Under the pieces are notes generated by a model. That model was given only the letters and a program-made list of their open reading frames with translations. It made no database searches and had not been told where the DNA came from. Made by a program: the position numbers and the translations under genes. Positions 14,501 through 27,777 of a stretch of DNA of 64,000 nt are shown here, in pieces; position 1 is the first letter of the stretch; each line of letters starts with the position of its first letter. The stretch covers positions 186,001-250,000 of the forward strand of contig CAKKTE020000148.1 in NCBI GenBank assembly GCA_920105625.2, given 5' to 3'. The stretch is from Clusia tigrina. Taxonomy: Eukaryota > Arthropoda > Insecta > Diptera > Clusiidae.

Positions 14501-17500
14501 CCAGTAAAAAGTTACAAGCATTTGTATGTTACATACTTTGATAGGTGTAGGACGTACCGTATAGAAGTTAGGGCCATTTAAAGTTTTATCAGTGTTTGAT
14601 TTGGGACTCAAGGGTAGCATAGCTTTGAGCGATAGCTTAAATTGGCAAGAGGCTCGAGTACTTTATTGTTACAAAATTTCAAGGTTTTATGACGCTCCAG
14701 TAAAAAAATACAAGCATTTGTATGTTACAAACTTCGATAGGTGTAGGACGTACCGTATAGAAGTTAGGGCCATTTGAAGTTTTATCATTGTTCGATTTGG
14801 GACTCAAGGGTAGCATAGGTTTGAGCGATAGGTTAAATTGACAAGAGGCTCGAGGTCTTTATTGTTACAAAATTTCAAGGTTTTATAACGCTCCAGTAAA
14901 AAGTTACAAGCATTTGTATGTTGCAAACTTTGATAGCTGTAGGACGTACCGTATAGAAGTTAGGGCCATAGGAAATTTTATCAGTGTTTGATTTGGGACT
15001 CAAGGGTAGCATAGCTTTAACCAATAGATTAAATTGACAAGAGGCTCGAGTACTTTATTGTTACAAAATTTCAAGGTTTTATGACGCTCCAATAAAAAGT
15101 TACAAGCATTTGTATGTTGCAAACTTTGATAGGTTTAGGACGTACCGTATAGAAGTTAGGGCCATTTGAAGTTTTATCATTGTTCGATTTGGGACTCAAG
15201 GGAAGCATAGCTTTGAGCGATAGGTTAAATTGACAAGAGGCTCGAGGTCTTTATTGTTACAAAATTTCAAGGTTTTATAACGCTCCAGTAAAAAGTTACA
15301 AGCATTTGTATGTTACATACTTTGATAGGTGTAGGACGTACCGTATAGAAGATAGGGCCATTTGAAGGTTTATAAGTGTTTGATTTGGGACTCAAGGTTA
15401 GCATAGCATTGAGCGATAGCTTAAATTGACAAGAGGCTCGAGTACTGTATTGTTACAAAATTTCAAGGTTTTATGACGCTCCAGTAAAAAGTTACAAGCA
15501 TTTGTATGTTACATACTTTGATAGGTGTAGGACGTACCGTATAGAATTTAGGGCCATTTAAAGTTTTATCAGTGTTTGATTTGGGACTCAAGGGTAGCAT
15601 AGCTTTGAGCGATAGCTTAAATTGGCAAGAGGCTCGAGTACTTTATTGTTACAAAATTTCAAAGTTTTATGACGCTCCAGTAAAAAAAAACAAGCATTTG
15701 TATGTTGCAAACTTTGATAGGTGTAGGACGTACCGTATAGAAGTTAGGGCCATTTGAAGTTTTATCATTGTTCGATTTGGGACTCAAGGGTAGCATAGCT
15801 TTGAGCGATAGGTTAAATTGACAAGAGGCTCGAGGTCTTTATTGTTACCAAATTTCAAGGTTTTATAACGCTCCAGTAAAAAGTTACAAGCATTTGTATG
15901 TTGCAAACTTTGATAGCTGTAGGCCGTACCGTATAGAAGTTAGGGCCATTTGAAATTTTATCAGTGTTTGATTTGGGACTCAAGGGTAGCATAGCTTTAA
16001 CCACTAGATTAAATTGACAAGAGGCTCAAGTACTTTATTGTTACAAAATTTCAAGGTTTTATGACGCTCCAATAAAAAGTTACAAGCATTTGTATGTTGC
16101 AAACTTTGATAGGTTTAGGACGTACCGTATAGAAGTTAGAGCCATTTGAAGTTTTATCAGAGTTTGATTTGGGCCTCAAGGGTAGCAAAGCTTTGAGCGA
16201 TAGCTTAAATTGACAAGAGGCTCTAGTACTTTATTGTTACAAAATTTCAATGTTTTATGACGCTTCAGTAAAAAGTTACAAACATTTGTATGTTGCAAAC
16301 TTTGATAGGTGTAGGACCTACCGTATAGAAGTTAGGGCCATTTGAAATTTTAGCAGTGTTTGATTTGGGACTCAAGGGTAGCATAGCTTTGTGCGATAGC
16401 TTAAATTGACAAGAGGCTCGAGTACTTTATTGTTACAAAATTTCAAGGTTTTATGACGCTCCAGTAAAAAGTTACATGCATTTGTATGTTGCAAACTTTG
16501 ATATGTGTAGGACGTACCGTATATAAGTTAGGGCCATTTGAAGTTGTATAAGTGTTTGATTTGGGACTCAAGGTTAGCATAGCTTTGAGCGATAGCTTAA
16601 ATTGACAAGAGGCTCGAGTACTGTATTGTTACAAAATTTCAAGGTTTTATGACGCTCCAGTAACAAGTTACAAGCATTTGTATGTTACATACTTTGATAG
16701 GTGTAGGACGTACCGTATAGAAGTTAGGGCCATTTAAAGTTTTATCAGTGTTTGATTTGGGACTCAAGGGTAGCATAGCTTTGAGCGATAGCTTAAATTG
16801 CCAAGAGGCTCGAGTACTTTATTGTTACAAAATTTCAAGGTTTTATGACGCTCCAGTAAAAACATACAAGCATTTGTATGTTGCAAACTTTGATAGGTGT
16901 AGGACGTACCGTATAGAAGTTAGGGCCATTTGAAGTTTTATCATTGTTCAATTTGAGACTCAAGGGTAGCATAGCTTTGAGCGATAGGTTAAATTGACAA
17001 GAGGCTCGAGGTCTTTATTGTTACAAAATTTCAAGGTTTTACAACGCTCCAGTAAAAAGTTACAAGCATTTGTATGTTGCAAACTTTGATAGCTGTAGGA
17101 CGTACCGTATAGAAGTTAGGGCCATAGGAAATTTTATCAGTGTTTGATTTGGGACTCAAGGGTAGCATAGCTTTAACCAATAGATTAAATTGACAAGAGG
17201 CTCGAGTACTTTATTGTTACAAAATTTCAAGGTTTTATGACGCTCCAATAAAAAGTTACAAGCATTTGTATGTTGCAAACTTTGATAGGTTTAGGACGTA
17301 CCGTATAGAAGTTAGGGCCATTTGAAGTTTCATCATTGTTCGATTTGGGACTCAAGGGAAGCATAGCTTTGAGCGATAGGTTAAATTGACAAGAGGCTCG
17401 AGGTCTTTATTGTTACAAAATTTCAAGGTTTTATAACGCTCCAGTAAAAAGTTACAAGCATTTGTATGTTACATACTTTGATAGGTGTAGGACGTGCCGT

Positions 17501-18700
17501 ATAGAAGTTAGGGCCATTTGAAGTTTTATCAGTGTTTGATTTGGGACTCAAGGGTAGCATAGCTTTGAGCGATAGCTTAAATTGGCAAGAGGCTCGAGTA
17601 CTTTATTGTTACAAAATTTCAAGGTTTTATGATGCTCCAATAAAAAGTTACAAGCATTTGTATGTTGCAAACTTTGATAGGTTTAGGACGTACCGTATAG
17701 AAGTTAGGGCCATTTGAAGTTTTATCAGTGTTTGATTTGGGACTCAAGGGTAGCAAAGCTTTGAGCGATAGCTTAAATTGACAAGAGGCTCGAGTACTTT
17801 ATTGTTACAAAATTTCAATGTTTTATGACGCTTCAGTAAAAAGTTACAAGCATTTGTATGTTGCAAACGTTGAAGTGTGTAGGACCTACCGTATAGAAGT
17901 TAAGGCCATTTGAAATTTTAGCAGTGTTTGATTTGGGACTCAAGGGTAGCATAGCTTTGTGCGATAGCTTAAATTGACAAGAGGCTCGAGTACTTTATTG
18001 TTACAAAATTTCAAGGTTTTATGACGCTCCAGTAAAAAGTTACAAGCATTTGTATGTTGCAAACTTTGATATGTGTAGGACGTACCGTATATAAGTTAGG
18101 GCCATTTGAAGTTTTATAAGTGTTTGATTTGGGACTCAAGGTTAGCATAGCTTTGAGCGATAGCTTAAATTGACAAGAGGCTCGAGTACTGTATTGTTAC
18201 AAAATTTCAAGGTTTTATGACGCTCCAGTAAAAAGTTACAAGCATTTGTATGTTACATACTTTGATAGGTGTAGGACGTACCGTATAGAATTTAGGGCCA
18301 TTTAAAGTTTTATCAGTGTTTGATTTGGGACTCAAGGGTAGCATAGCTTTGAGCGATAGCTTAAATTGGCAAGAGGCTCGAGTACTTTATTGTTACAAAA
18401 TTTCAAGGTTTTATGACGCTCCAGTAAAAAAATACAAGCATTTGTATGTTACAAACTTCAATAGGTGTAGGACGTACCGTATAGAAGTTAGGGCCATTTG
18501 AAATTTTATCATTGTTCGATTTGGGACTCAAGGGTAGCATAGGTTTGAGCGATAGGTTAAATTGACAAGAGGCTCGAGGTCTTTATTGTTACAAAATTTC
18601 AAGGTTTTATAACGCTCCAGTAAAAAGTTACAAGCATTTGTATGTTGCAAACTTTGATAGCTGTAGGACGTACCGTATAGAAGTTAGGGCCATTTGAAAT
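11540..18700. repeat. Mosaic 11- to 14-monomer higher-order satellite region
   Basis: Several overlapping periodicities are visible. Bases 11540-12855 match 14284-15599 at offset 2744 (14 x 196), sharing AAGTTGTATAAGTG, TACATGCATTTG and the variant GAAGATAGGGCC. Bases around 13416-15000 match 15572-17160 at offset 2156 (11 x 196). An offset of 2352 (12 x 196) links 11064 with 13416. The end points shift between comparisons, which indicates repeated rounds of unequal exchange rather than one clean repeat unit. Confidence 0.7.
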
Positions 18701-19554
18701 TTTATCAGTGTTTGATTTGGGACTCAAGGGTAGCATAGCTTTGAGCGATAGCTTAAATTGACAAAAGGCTCGAGTACTTTATTGTTACAAAATTTCAAGG
18801 TTTTATGACGCTCCAATAAAAAGTTACAAGCATTTGTATGTTGCAAACTTTGATAGGTTTAGGACGTACCGTATAGAAGTTAGGGCCATTTGAAGTTTTA
18901 TCAGAGTTTGATTTGGGACTCAAGGGTAGCAAAGCTTTGAGCGATAGCTGAAATTGACAAGAGGCTCGAGTACTTTATTGTTACAAAATTTCAATGTTTT
19001 ATGACGCTTCAGTAAAAAGTTACAAGCATTTGTATGTTGCAAACTTTGATAGGTGTAGGACCTACCGTATAGAAGTTAGGGCCATTAGAAATTTTAGCAG
19101 TGTTTGATATGGGACTCAAGGGTAGCATAGCTTTGTGCGATAGCTTAAATTGACAAGAGGCTCGAGTACTTTATTGTTACAAAATTTCAAGATTTTATGA
19201 CGCTCCAGTAAAAAGTTACAAGCATTTGTATGTTGCAAATTTGATAGGTGTAGGACGTACCGTATAGAAGTTAGGGCCATTTGAAATTTTAGCAGTGTTG
19301 GATTTGGGACTCAATGGTAGCATAGTTTTGTGCGATAGCTTAAATTGACAAGAGGCTCGAGTACTATATTGTTACAAAATTTCAAGGTTTTATGGCGCTC
19401 GAGTAAAAAGTTACAAGCATTTGTATGTTGCAAGCTTTGATAGGTGTAGGACGTACCGTATAGAAGTTACGGCCATTTGAAGTTTTATCAGTGTTTGATT
19501 TGGGACTCAAGGGTAGCATAGCTTTGAGCGACAGCTTAAATTGAGAAGAGGCTC

Positions 19555-22500
19555 GAGTTCTTTATTGTTACAAAATTTCAAGGTTTTATGATGCTCCAGT
19601 AAAAAGTTACAAGCATTTGTATGTTGCAAACTTTGATAGGTGTAGGACGTACCGTATAGGAGTTAGGGCCATTTGAAGTTTTATCATTGTTCGATTTGGT
19701 ACTCAAGGGTAGCATAGCTTTGAGCGATAGGTTAAATTGACAAGAGGCTCGCGGTCTTTATTGTTACAAAATTTCAAGATTTTATAACGCTCCAGTAAAA
19801 AGCTACAAGCATTTGTATGTTGCAAACTTTGATAGCTGTAGGACGTCCGTACAGAAGTTAGGGCCATTTCAAATATTATCAGTGTTTGATTTGGGACTCA
19901 AGGGTAGCATAGCTTTGAGCGATAGCTTAAATTGACAAAAGGCTAGAGTACTTTATTGTTACAAAATTTCAAGGTTTTATGACGCTCCAGTAAAAAGCTA
20001 CAAGCATTTGTATTTGCCAAATTTGATAGGTGTAGGACGTACCGTATAGAAGTTAAGGCTATTTGAAGTTTTATAAGAGTTTGATTTGGGACTCGAAGTT
20101 AGCATAGCTTTGAACGATAGCTTAAATTGACAAGAGGCTCGAGTACTTTATTGTTACAAAATTTCAAGGTTTTATGACGCTCCAGTAAAAAAATTCAAGC
20201 ATTTGTATGTTGCAAACTTTGATAGGTGTAGGACGTACCGTATAGAAGTTAGGGCCATTTGAAGTTTTATCATTGTTCGATTTGGGACTCAAGGGTAGCA
20301 TAGCTTTGAGCGATAGGTTAAATTGACAAGAGGCTCGAGGTCTTTATTGTTACAAAATTTCAAGGTTTTATAACGCTCCAGTAAAAAGTTACAAGCATTT
20401 GTATGCTGCAAACTTTGATAGCTGTAGGACGTACCGTATAGAAGTTAGGGCCATTTGAAATTTTATCAGTGTTTGATTTGGGACTCAAGGGTAGCATAGC
20501 TTTAACCAATAGATTAAATTGACAAGAGGCTCGAGTACTTTATTGTTACAAAATTTCAAGGTTTTATGACGCTCCAATAAAAAGTTACAAGCATTTGTAT
20601 GTTGCAAACTTTGATAGGTTTAGGACGTACCGTATAGAAGTTAGGGCTATTTGAAGTTTTATCAGAGTTTGATTTGGGACTCAAGGGTAGCAAAGCTTTG
20701 AGCGATAGCTTAAATTGACAAGAGGCTCGAGTACTTTATTGTTACAAAATTTCAATGTTTTATGACGCTTCAGTAAAAAGTTACAAGCATTTGTATGTTA
20801 CAAACTTTGATAGCTGTAGGACCTACCGTATAGAAGTTAGGGCCATTTGAAATTTTAGCAGTGTTTGATTTGGGACTCAAGGGTAGCATAGCTTTGTGCG
20901 ATAGCTTAAATTGACAAGAGGCTCGAGTACTTTATTGTTACAAAATTTCAAGATTTTATGACGCTCCAGTAAAAAGTTACAAGCATTTGTATGTTGCAAA
21001 TTTGATAGGTGTAGGACGTACCGTATAGAAGTTAGGGCCATTTGAAATTTTAGCAGTGTTTGATTTGGGACTCAGGGGTAGCATAGTTTTGTGCGATAGC
21101 TTAAATTGACAAGAGGCTCGAGTACTATATTGTTACAAAATTTCAAGGTTTTATGGCGCTCGAGTAAAAAGTTACAAGCATTTGTATGTTGCAAACTTTG
21201 ATAGGTGTAGGACGTACCGTATAGAAGTTACGGCCATTTGAAGTTTTATCAGTGTTTGATTTGGGACTCAAGGGTAGCATAGCTTTGAGCGATAGCTTAA
21301 ATTGAGAAGAGGCTCGAGTACTTTATTGTTACAAAATTTCAAGGTTTTATGATGCTCCAGTAAAAAGTTACAAGCATTTGTATGTTGCAAACTTTGATAG
21401 GTGTAGGACGTACCGTATGGGAGTTAGGGCCATTTGAAGTTTTATCATTGTTCGATTTGGTACTCAAGGGTAGCATAGCTTTGAGCGATAGGTTAAATTG
21501 ACAAGAGGCTCGCGGTCTTTATTGTTACAAAATTTCAAGATTTTATAACGCTCCAGTAAAAAGCTACAAGCATTTGTATGTTGCAAACTTTGATAGCTGT
21601 AGGACGTCCGTACAGAAGTTAGGGCCATTTCGAATTTTATCAGTGTTTGATTTGGGAATCAAGGGTAGCATAGCTTTGAGCGATAGCTTAAATTGACAAA
21701 AGGCTCGAGTACTTTATTGTTACAAAATTTCAAGGTTTTATGACGCTCCAGTAAAAAGTTACAAGCATTTGTATTTGCCAAATTTGATAGGTGTAGGACG
21801 TACCGTATAGAAGTTAGGGCCATTTGAAGTTTTATAAGAGTTTGATTTGGGACTCGAAGTTAGCATAGCTTTGAACGATAGCTTAAATTGACAAGAGGCT
21901 CGAGTACTTTATTGTTACAAAATTTCAAGGTTTTATGACGCTCCAGTAAAAAAATACAAGCATTTGTATGTTGCAAACTTTGATAGGTGTAGAACGTACC
22001 GTATAGAAGTTAGGGCCATTTGAAGTTTTATCATTGTTCGATTTGGGACTCAAGGGTAGCATAGCTTTGAGCGATAGGTTAAATTGACAAGATGCTCGAG
22101 GTCTTTATTGTTACAAAATTTCAAGGTTTTATAACGCTCCAGTAAAAAGTTACAAGCAATTTTATGTTGCAAACTTTGATAGCTGTAGGACGTACCGTAT
22201 AGAAGTTAGGGCCATTTGAAATTTTATCAGTGTTTGATTTGGGACTCAAGGGTAGCATAGCTTTAACCAATAGATTAAATTGACAAGAGGCTCGAGTACT
22301 TTATTGTTACAAAATTTCAAGGTTTTATGACGCTCCAATAAAAAGTTACAAGCATTTGTATGTTGCAAACTTTGATAGGTTTAGGACGTACCGTATAGAA
22401 GTTAGGGCCATTTGAAGTTTCATCAGTGTTTGATTTGGGACTCAAAGGTAGCATAGCCTTGAACGATAGCTTAAATTGACAAGAGGCTCGAGTACTTTAT

Positions 22501-23862
22501 TGTTACAAAATTTCAAAGGTTTTATGACGCTCCAGTAAAAAAATACAAGCATTTGTATGTTGCAAACTTTGATAGGTGTAGGACGTACCGTATAGAAGTT
22601 AGGGCCATTTGAAGTTTTATCATTGTTCGATTTGGGACTCAAGGGTAGCATAGCTTTGAGCGATAGGTTAAATTGACAAGAGGCTCGAGGTCTTTATTGT
22701 TACACAATTTCAAGGTTTTATAACGCTAGAGTAAAAAGTTACAAGCATTTGTATGTTGCAAACTTTGATAGCTGTAGGACGTACCGTATAGAAGTTAGGG
22801 CCATTTGAAATTTTATCAGTGTTTGATTTGGGACTCAAGGGTAGCATAGCCTTGATCGATAGCTTAAATTGACAAGAGGCTCGAGTACTTTATTGTTACA
22901 AAATTTCAAGGTTTTATGACGCTCCAATAAAAAGTTACAAGCATTTGTATGTTGCAAACTTTGATAGGTTTAGGATGTACCGTATAGAAGTTTGGGCCAT
23001 TTGAAGTTTTATCATTGTTCGATTTGGCACTCAAGGGTAGCATAGCTTTGAGCGATAGGTTAAATTGACAACAGGCTCAAGGTCTTTATTGTTACAAAAT
23101 TTCAAGGTTTTATAACGCTCCAGTAAAAAGTTACAAGCATTTGTATGTTGCAAATTTTGATAGCTGTAGGACGTACCGTATAGAAGTTAGGGCCATTTGA
23201 AATTTTATCAGTGTTTGAGTTGGGACTCAAGGGTAGCATAGCTTGGAGCGATAGCTTAAATTGATAAGAGGCTCGAGTACTTTATTGTTACAAAATTTCA
23301 AGGTTTTATGACGCTCCAGTAAAAAGTTACAAGCATTTGTATGTTGCCAACTTTGATAGTTGTAGGACGTACCGTGTAGAAGTTAGGGCTATTTGAAGTT
23401 TTATAAGTGTTTGATTTGGGACTCAAGGTTAGCATAGCTTTGAGCGATAGCTTAAATTGACAAGAGGCTCGAGTACTTTATTGTTACAAAATTTCAAGGT
23501 TTTATGACGCTCCAGTAAAAAGTTACAAGCATTTGTATGTTACATACTTTGATAGGTGTAGGACGTACCGTATAGAAGTTAGGGCCATTTGAAGTTTTAT
23601 CAGTGTTTGATTTGGGACTCAAGGGTAGCATAGCTTTGAGCGATAGCTTAAATTGGCAAGAGGCTCGAGTACTTTATTGTTACAAAATTTCAAGGTTTTA
23701 TGGCGCTCCAATAAAAAGTTAGAAGCATTTGTATGTTGCAAACTTTGATAGGTTTAGGACGTACCGTATAGAAGTTAGGGCCATTTGAAGTTTTATCTGT
23801 GTTTGATTTGGGACTCAAGGGTAGCAAAGCTTTGAGCGATAGCTTAAATTGACAAGCGGCTC
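19555..23862. repeat. 22-monomer satellite duplication, copy A (4308 bp)
   Basis: Copy A starts at a diagnostic GAGTTC variant at 19555, and copy B starts with the same variant at 23863. Between them the offset is 4308 bp (22 x 196 minus 4). Shared rarities include GGACGTCCGTAC (a shortened GGACGTACCGTAC), CATTTGTATTTGCCAAATTTG, GTATGCTGCAAAC and CTCGCGGTC. Inside A, a nested duplication of about 1.76 kb (9 monomers) is visible: the GGACGTCCGT landmark occurs at 19841 and 21602. Confidence 0.82.
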
Positions 23863-26800
23863 GAGTTCTTTATTGTTACAAAATTTCAAGGTTTTATGAT
23901 GCTCCAGTAAAAAGTTACAATCATTTGTATGTTGCAAACTTTGATAGGTGTAGGACGTACCGTATAGGAGTTAGGGCCATTTGAAGTTTTATCATTGTTC
24001 GATTTGGTACTCAAGGGTAGCATAGCTTTGAGCGATAGGTTAAATTGACAAGAGGCTCGCGGTCTTTATTGTTACAAAATTTCAAGATTTTATAACGCTC
24101 CAGTAAAAAGCTACAAGCATTTGTATGTTGCAAACTTTGATAGCTGTAGGACGTCCGTACAGAAGTTAGGGCCATTTCAAATTTTATCAGTGTTTGATTT
24201 GGGACTCAAGGGTAGCATAGCTTTGAGCGATAGCTTAAATTGACAAAAGGCTAGAGTACTTTATTGTTACAAAATTTCAAGGTTTTATGACGCTCCAGTA
24301 AAAAGCTACAAGCATTTGTATTTGCCAAATTTGATAGGTGTAGGACGTACCGTATAGAAGTTAAGGCTATTTGAAGTTTTATAAGAGTTTGATTTGGGAC
24401 TCGAAGTTAGCATAGCTTTGAACGATAGCTTAAATTGACAAGAGGCTCGAGTACTTTATTGTTACAAAATTTCAAGGTTTTATGACGCTCCAGTAAAAAA
24501 ATTCAAGCATTTGTATGTTGCAAACTTTGATAGGTGTAGGACGTACCGTATAGAAGTTAGGGCCATTTGAAGTTTTATCATTGTTCGATTTGGGACTCAA
24601 GGGTAGCATAGCTTTGAGCGATAGGTTAAATTGACAAGAGGCTCGAGGTCTTTATTGTTACAAAATTTCAAGGTTTTATAACGCTCCAGTAAAAAGTTAC
24701 AAGCATTTGTATGCTGCAAACTTTGATAGCTGTAGGACGTACCGTATAGAAGTTAGGGCCATTTGAAATTTTATTAGTGTTTGATTTGGGACTCAAGGGT
24801 AGCATAGCTTTAACCAATAGATTAAATTGACAAGAGGCTCGAGTACTTTATTGTTACAAAATTTCAAGGTTTTATGACGCTCCAATAAAAAGTTACAAGC
24901 ATTTGTATGTTGCAAACTTTGATAGGTTTAGGACGTACCGTATAGAAGTTAGGGCTATTTGAAGTTTTATCAGAGTTTGATTTGGGACTCAAGGGTAGCA
25001 AAGCTTTGAGCGATAGCTTAAATTGAGAAGAGGCTCGAGTACTTTATTGTTACAAAATTTCAATGTTTTATGACGCTTCAGTAAAAAGTTACAAGCATTT
25101 GTATGTTACAAACTTTGATAGCTGTAGGACCTACCGTATAGAAGTTAGGGCCATTTGAAATTTTAGCAGTGTTTGATTTGGGACTCAAGGGTAGCATAGC
25201 TTTGTGCGATAGCTTAAATTGACAAGAGGCTCGAGTACTTTACTGTTACAAAATTTCAAGATTTTATGACGCTCCAGTAAAAAGTTACAAGCATTTGTAT
25301 GTTGCAAATTTGATAGGTGTAGGACGTACCGTATAGAAGTTAGGGCCATTTGAAATTTTAGCAGTGTTTGATTTGGGACTCAGGGGTAGCATAGTTTTGT
25401 GCGATAGCTTAAATTGACAAGAGGCTCGAGTACTATATTGTTACAAAATTTCAAGGTTTTATGGCGCTCGAGTAAAAAGTTACAAGCATTTGTATGTTGC
25501 AAACTTTGATAGGTGTAGGACGTTCCGTATAGAAGTTAGATCCATTTGAAGTTTTATCAGTGTTTGATTTGGGACTCAAGGGTAGCATAGCTTTGAGCGA
25601 TAGCTTAAATTGAGAAGAGGCTCGAGTACTTTATTGTTACAAAATTTCAAGGTTTTATGATGCTCCAGTAAAAAGTTACAAGCATTTGTATGTTGCAAAC
25701 TTTGATAGGTGTTGGACGTACCGTATGGGAGTTAGGGCCATTTGAAGTTTTATCATTGTTCGATTTGGTACTCAAGGGTAGCATAGCTTTGAGCGATAGG
25801 TTAAATTGACAAGAGGCTCGCGGTCTTTATTGTTACAAAATTTCAAGATTTTATAACGCTCCAGTAAAAAGCTACAAGCATTTGTATGTTGCAAACTTTG
25901 ATAGCTGTAGGACGTCCGTACAGAAGTTAGGGCCATTTCAAATTTTATCAGTGTTTGATTTGGGAATCAAGGGTAGCATAGCTTTGAGCGATAGCTTAAA
26001 TTGACAAAAGGCTCGAGTACTTTATTGTTACAAAATTTCAAGGTTTTATGACGCTCCAGTAAAAAGCTACAAGCATTTGTATTTGCCAAATTTGATAGGT
26101 GTAGGACGTACCGTATAGAAGTTAGGGCCATTTGAAGTTTTATAAGAGTTTGATTTGGGACTCGAAGTTAGCATAGCTTTGAACGATAGCTTAAATTGAC
26201 AAGAGGCTCGAGTACTTTATTGTTACAAAATTTCAAGGTTTTATGACGCTCCAGTAAAAAAATACAAGCATTTGTATGTTGCAAACTTTGATAGGTGTAG
26301 AACGTACCGTATAGAAGTTAGGGCCATTTGAAGTTTTATCATTGTTCGATTTGGGACTCAAGGGTAGCATAGCTTTGAGCGATAGGTTAAATTGACAAGA
26401 TGCTCGAGGTCTTTATTGTTACAAAATTTCAAGGTTTTATAACGCTCCAGTAAAAAGTTACAAGCAATTTTATGTTGCAAACTTTGATAGCTGTAGGACG
26501 TACCGTATAGAAGTTAGGGCCATTTGAAATTTTATCAGTGTTTGATTTGGGACTCAAGGGTAGCATAGCTTTAACCAATAGATTAAATTGACAAGAGGCT
26601 CGAGTACTTTATTGTTACAAAATTTCAAGGATTTATGACGCTCCAATAAAAAGTTACAAGCATTTGTATGTTGCAAACTTTGATAGGTTTAGGACGTACC
26701 GTATAGAAGTTAGGGCCATTTGAAGTTTCATCAGTGTTTGATTTGGGACTCAAGGGTAGCATAGCCTTGAACGATAGCTTAAATTGACAAGAGGCTCGAG

Positions 26801-27777
26801 TACTTTATTGTTACAAAATTTCAAGGTTTTATGACGCTCCAATAAAAAGTTACAAGCATTTGTATGTTGCAAACTTTGATAGGTTTAGGATGTACCGTAT
26901 AGAAGTTTGGGCCATTTGAAGTTTTATCATTGTTCGATTTGGCACTCAAGGGTAGCATAGCTTTGAGCGATAGGTTAAATTGACAACAGGCTCAAGGTCT
27001 TTATTGTTACAAAATTTCAAGGTTTTATAACGCTCCAGTAAAAAGTTACAAGCATTTGTATGTTGCAAATTTTGATAGCTGTAGGACGTACCGTATAGAA
27101 GTTAGGGCCATTTGAAATTTTATCAGTGTTTGAGTTGGGACTCAAGGGTAGCATAGCTTGGAGCGATAGCTTAAATTGATAAGAGGCTCGAGTACTTTAT
27201 TGTTACAAAATTTCAAGGTTTTATGACGCTCCAGTAAAAAGTTACAAGCATTTGTATGTTGCCAACTTTGATAGTTGTAGGACGTACCGTGTAGAAGTTA
27301 GGGCTATTTGAAGTTTTATAAGTGTTTGATTTGGGACTCAAGGTTAGCATAGCTTTGAGCGATAGCTTAAATTGACAAGAGGCTCGAGTACTTTATTGTT
27401 ACAAAATTTCAAGGTTTTATGACGCTCCAGTAAAAAGTTACAAGCATTTGTATGTTACATACTTTGATAGGTGTAGGACGTACCGTATAGAAGTTAGGGC
27501 CATTTGAAGTTTTATCAGTGTTTGATTTGGGACTCAAGGGTAGCATAGCTTTGAGCGATAGCTTAAATTGGCAAGAGGCTCGAGTACTTTATTGTTACAA
27601 AATTTCAAGGTTTTATGACGCTCCAATAAAAAGTTAGAAGCATTTGTATGTTGCAAACTTTGATAGGTTTAGGACGTACCGTATAGAAGTTAGGGCCATT
27701 TGAAGTTTTATCAGTGTTTGATTTGGGACTCAAGGGTAGCAAAGCTTTGAGCGATAGCTTAAATTGACAAGCGGCTC
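23863..27777. repeat. 20-monomer satellite duplication, copy B (3915 bp)
   Basis: Copy B follows A without a gap. Up to about 26770 it aligns with A at offset 4308. Beyond that the offset is 3915, so B has 393 bp (two monomers) fewer than A, corresponding to A bases from about 22500 to 22893. The end at 27777 is where CAAGCGGCTCGAG is followed by TACTTTATTG instead of the TTC that starts each copy. The missing dimer could be a deletion in B or a gain in A. Confidence 0.8.
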
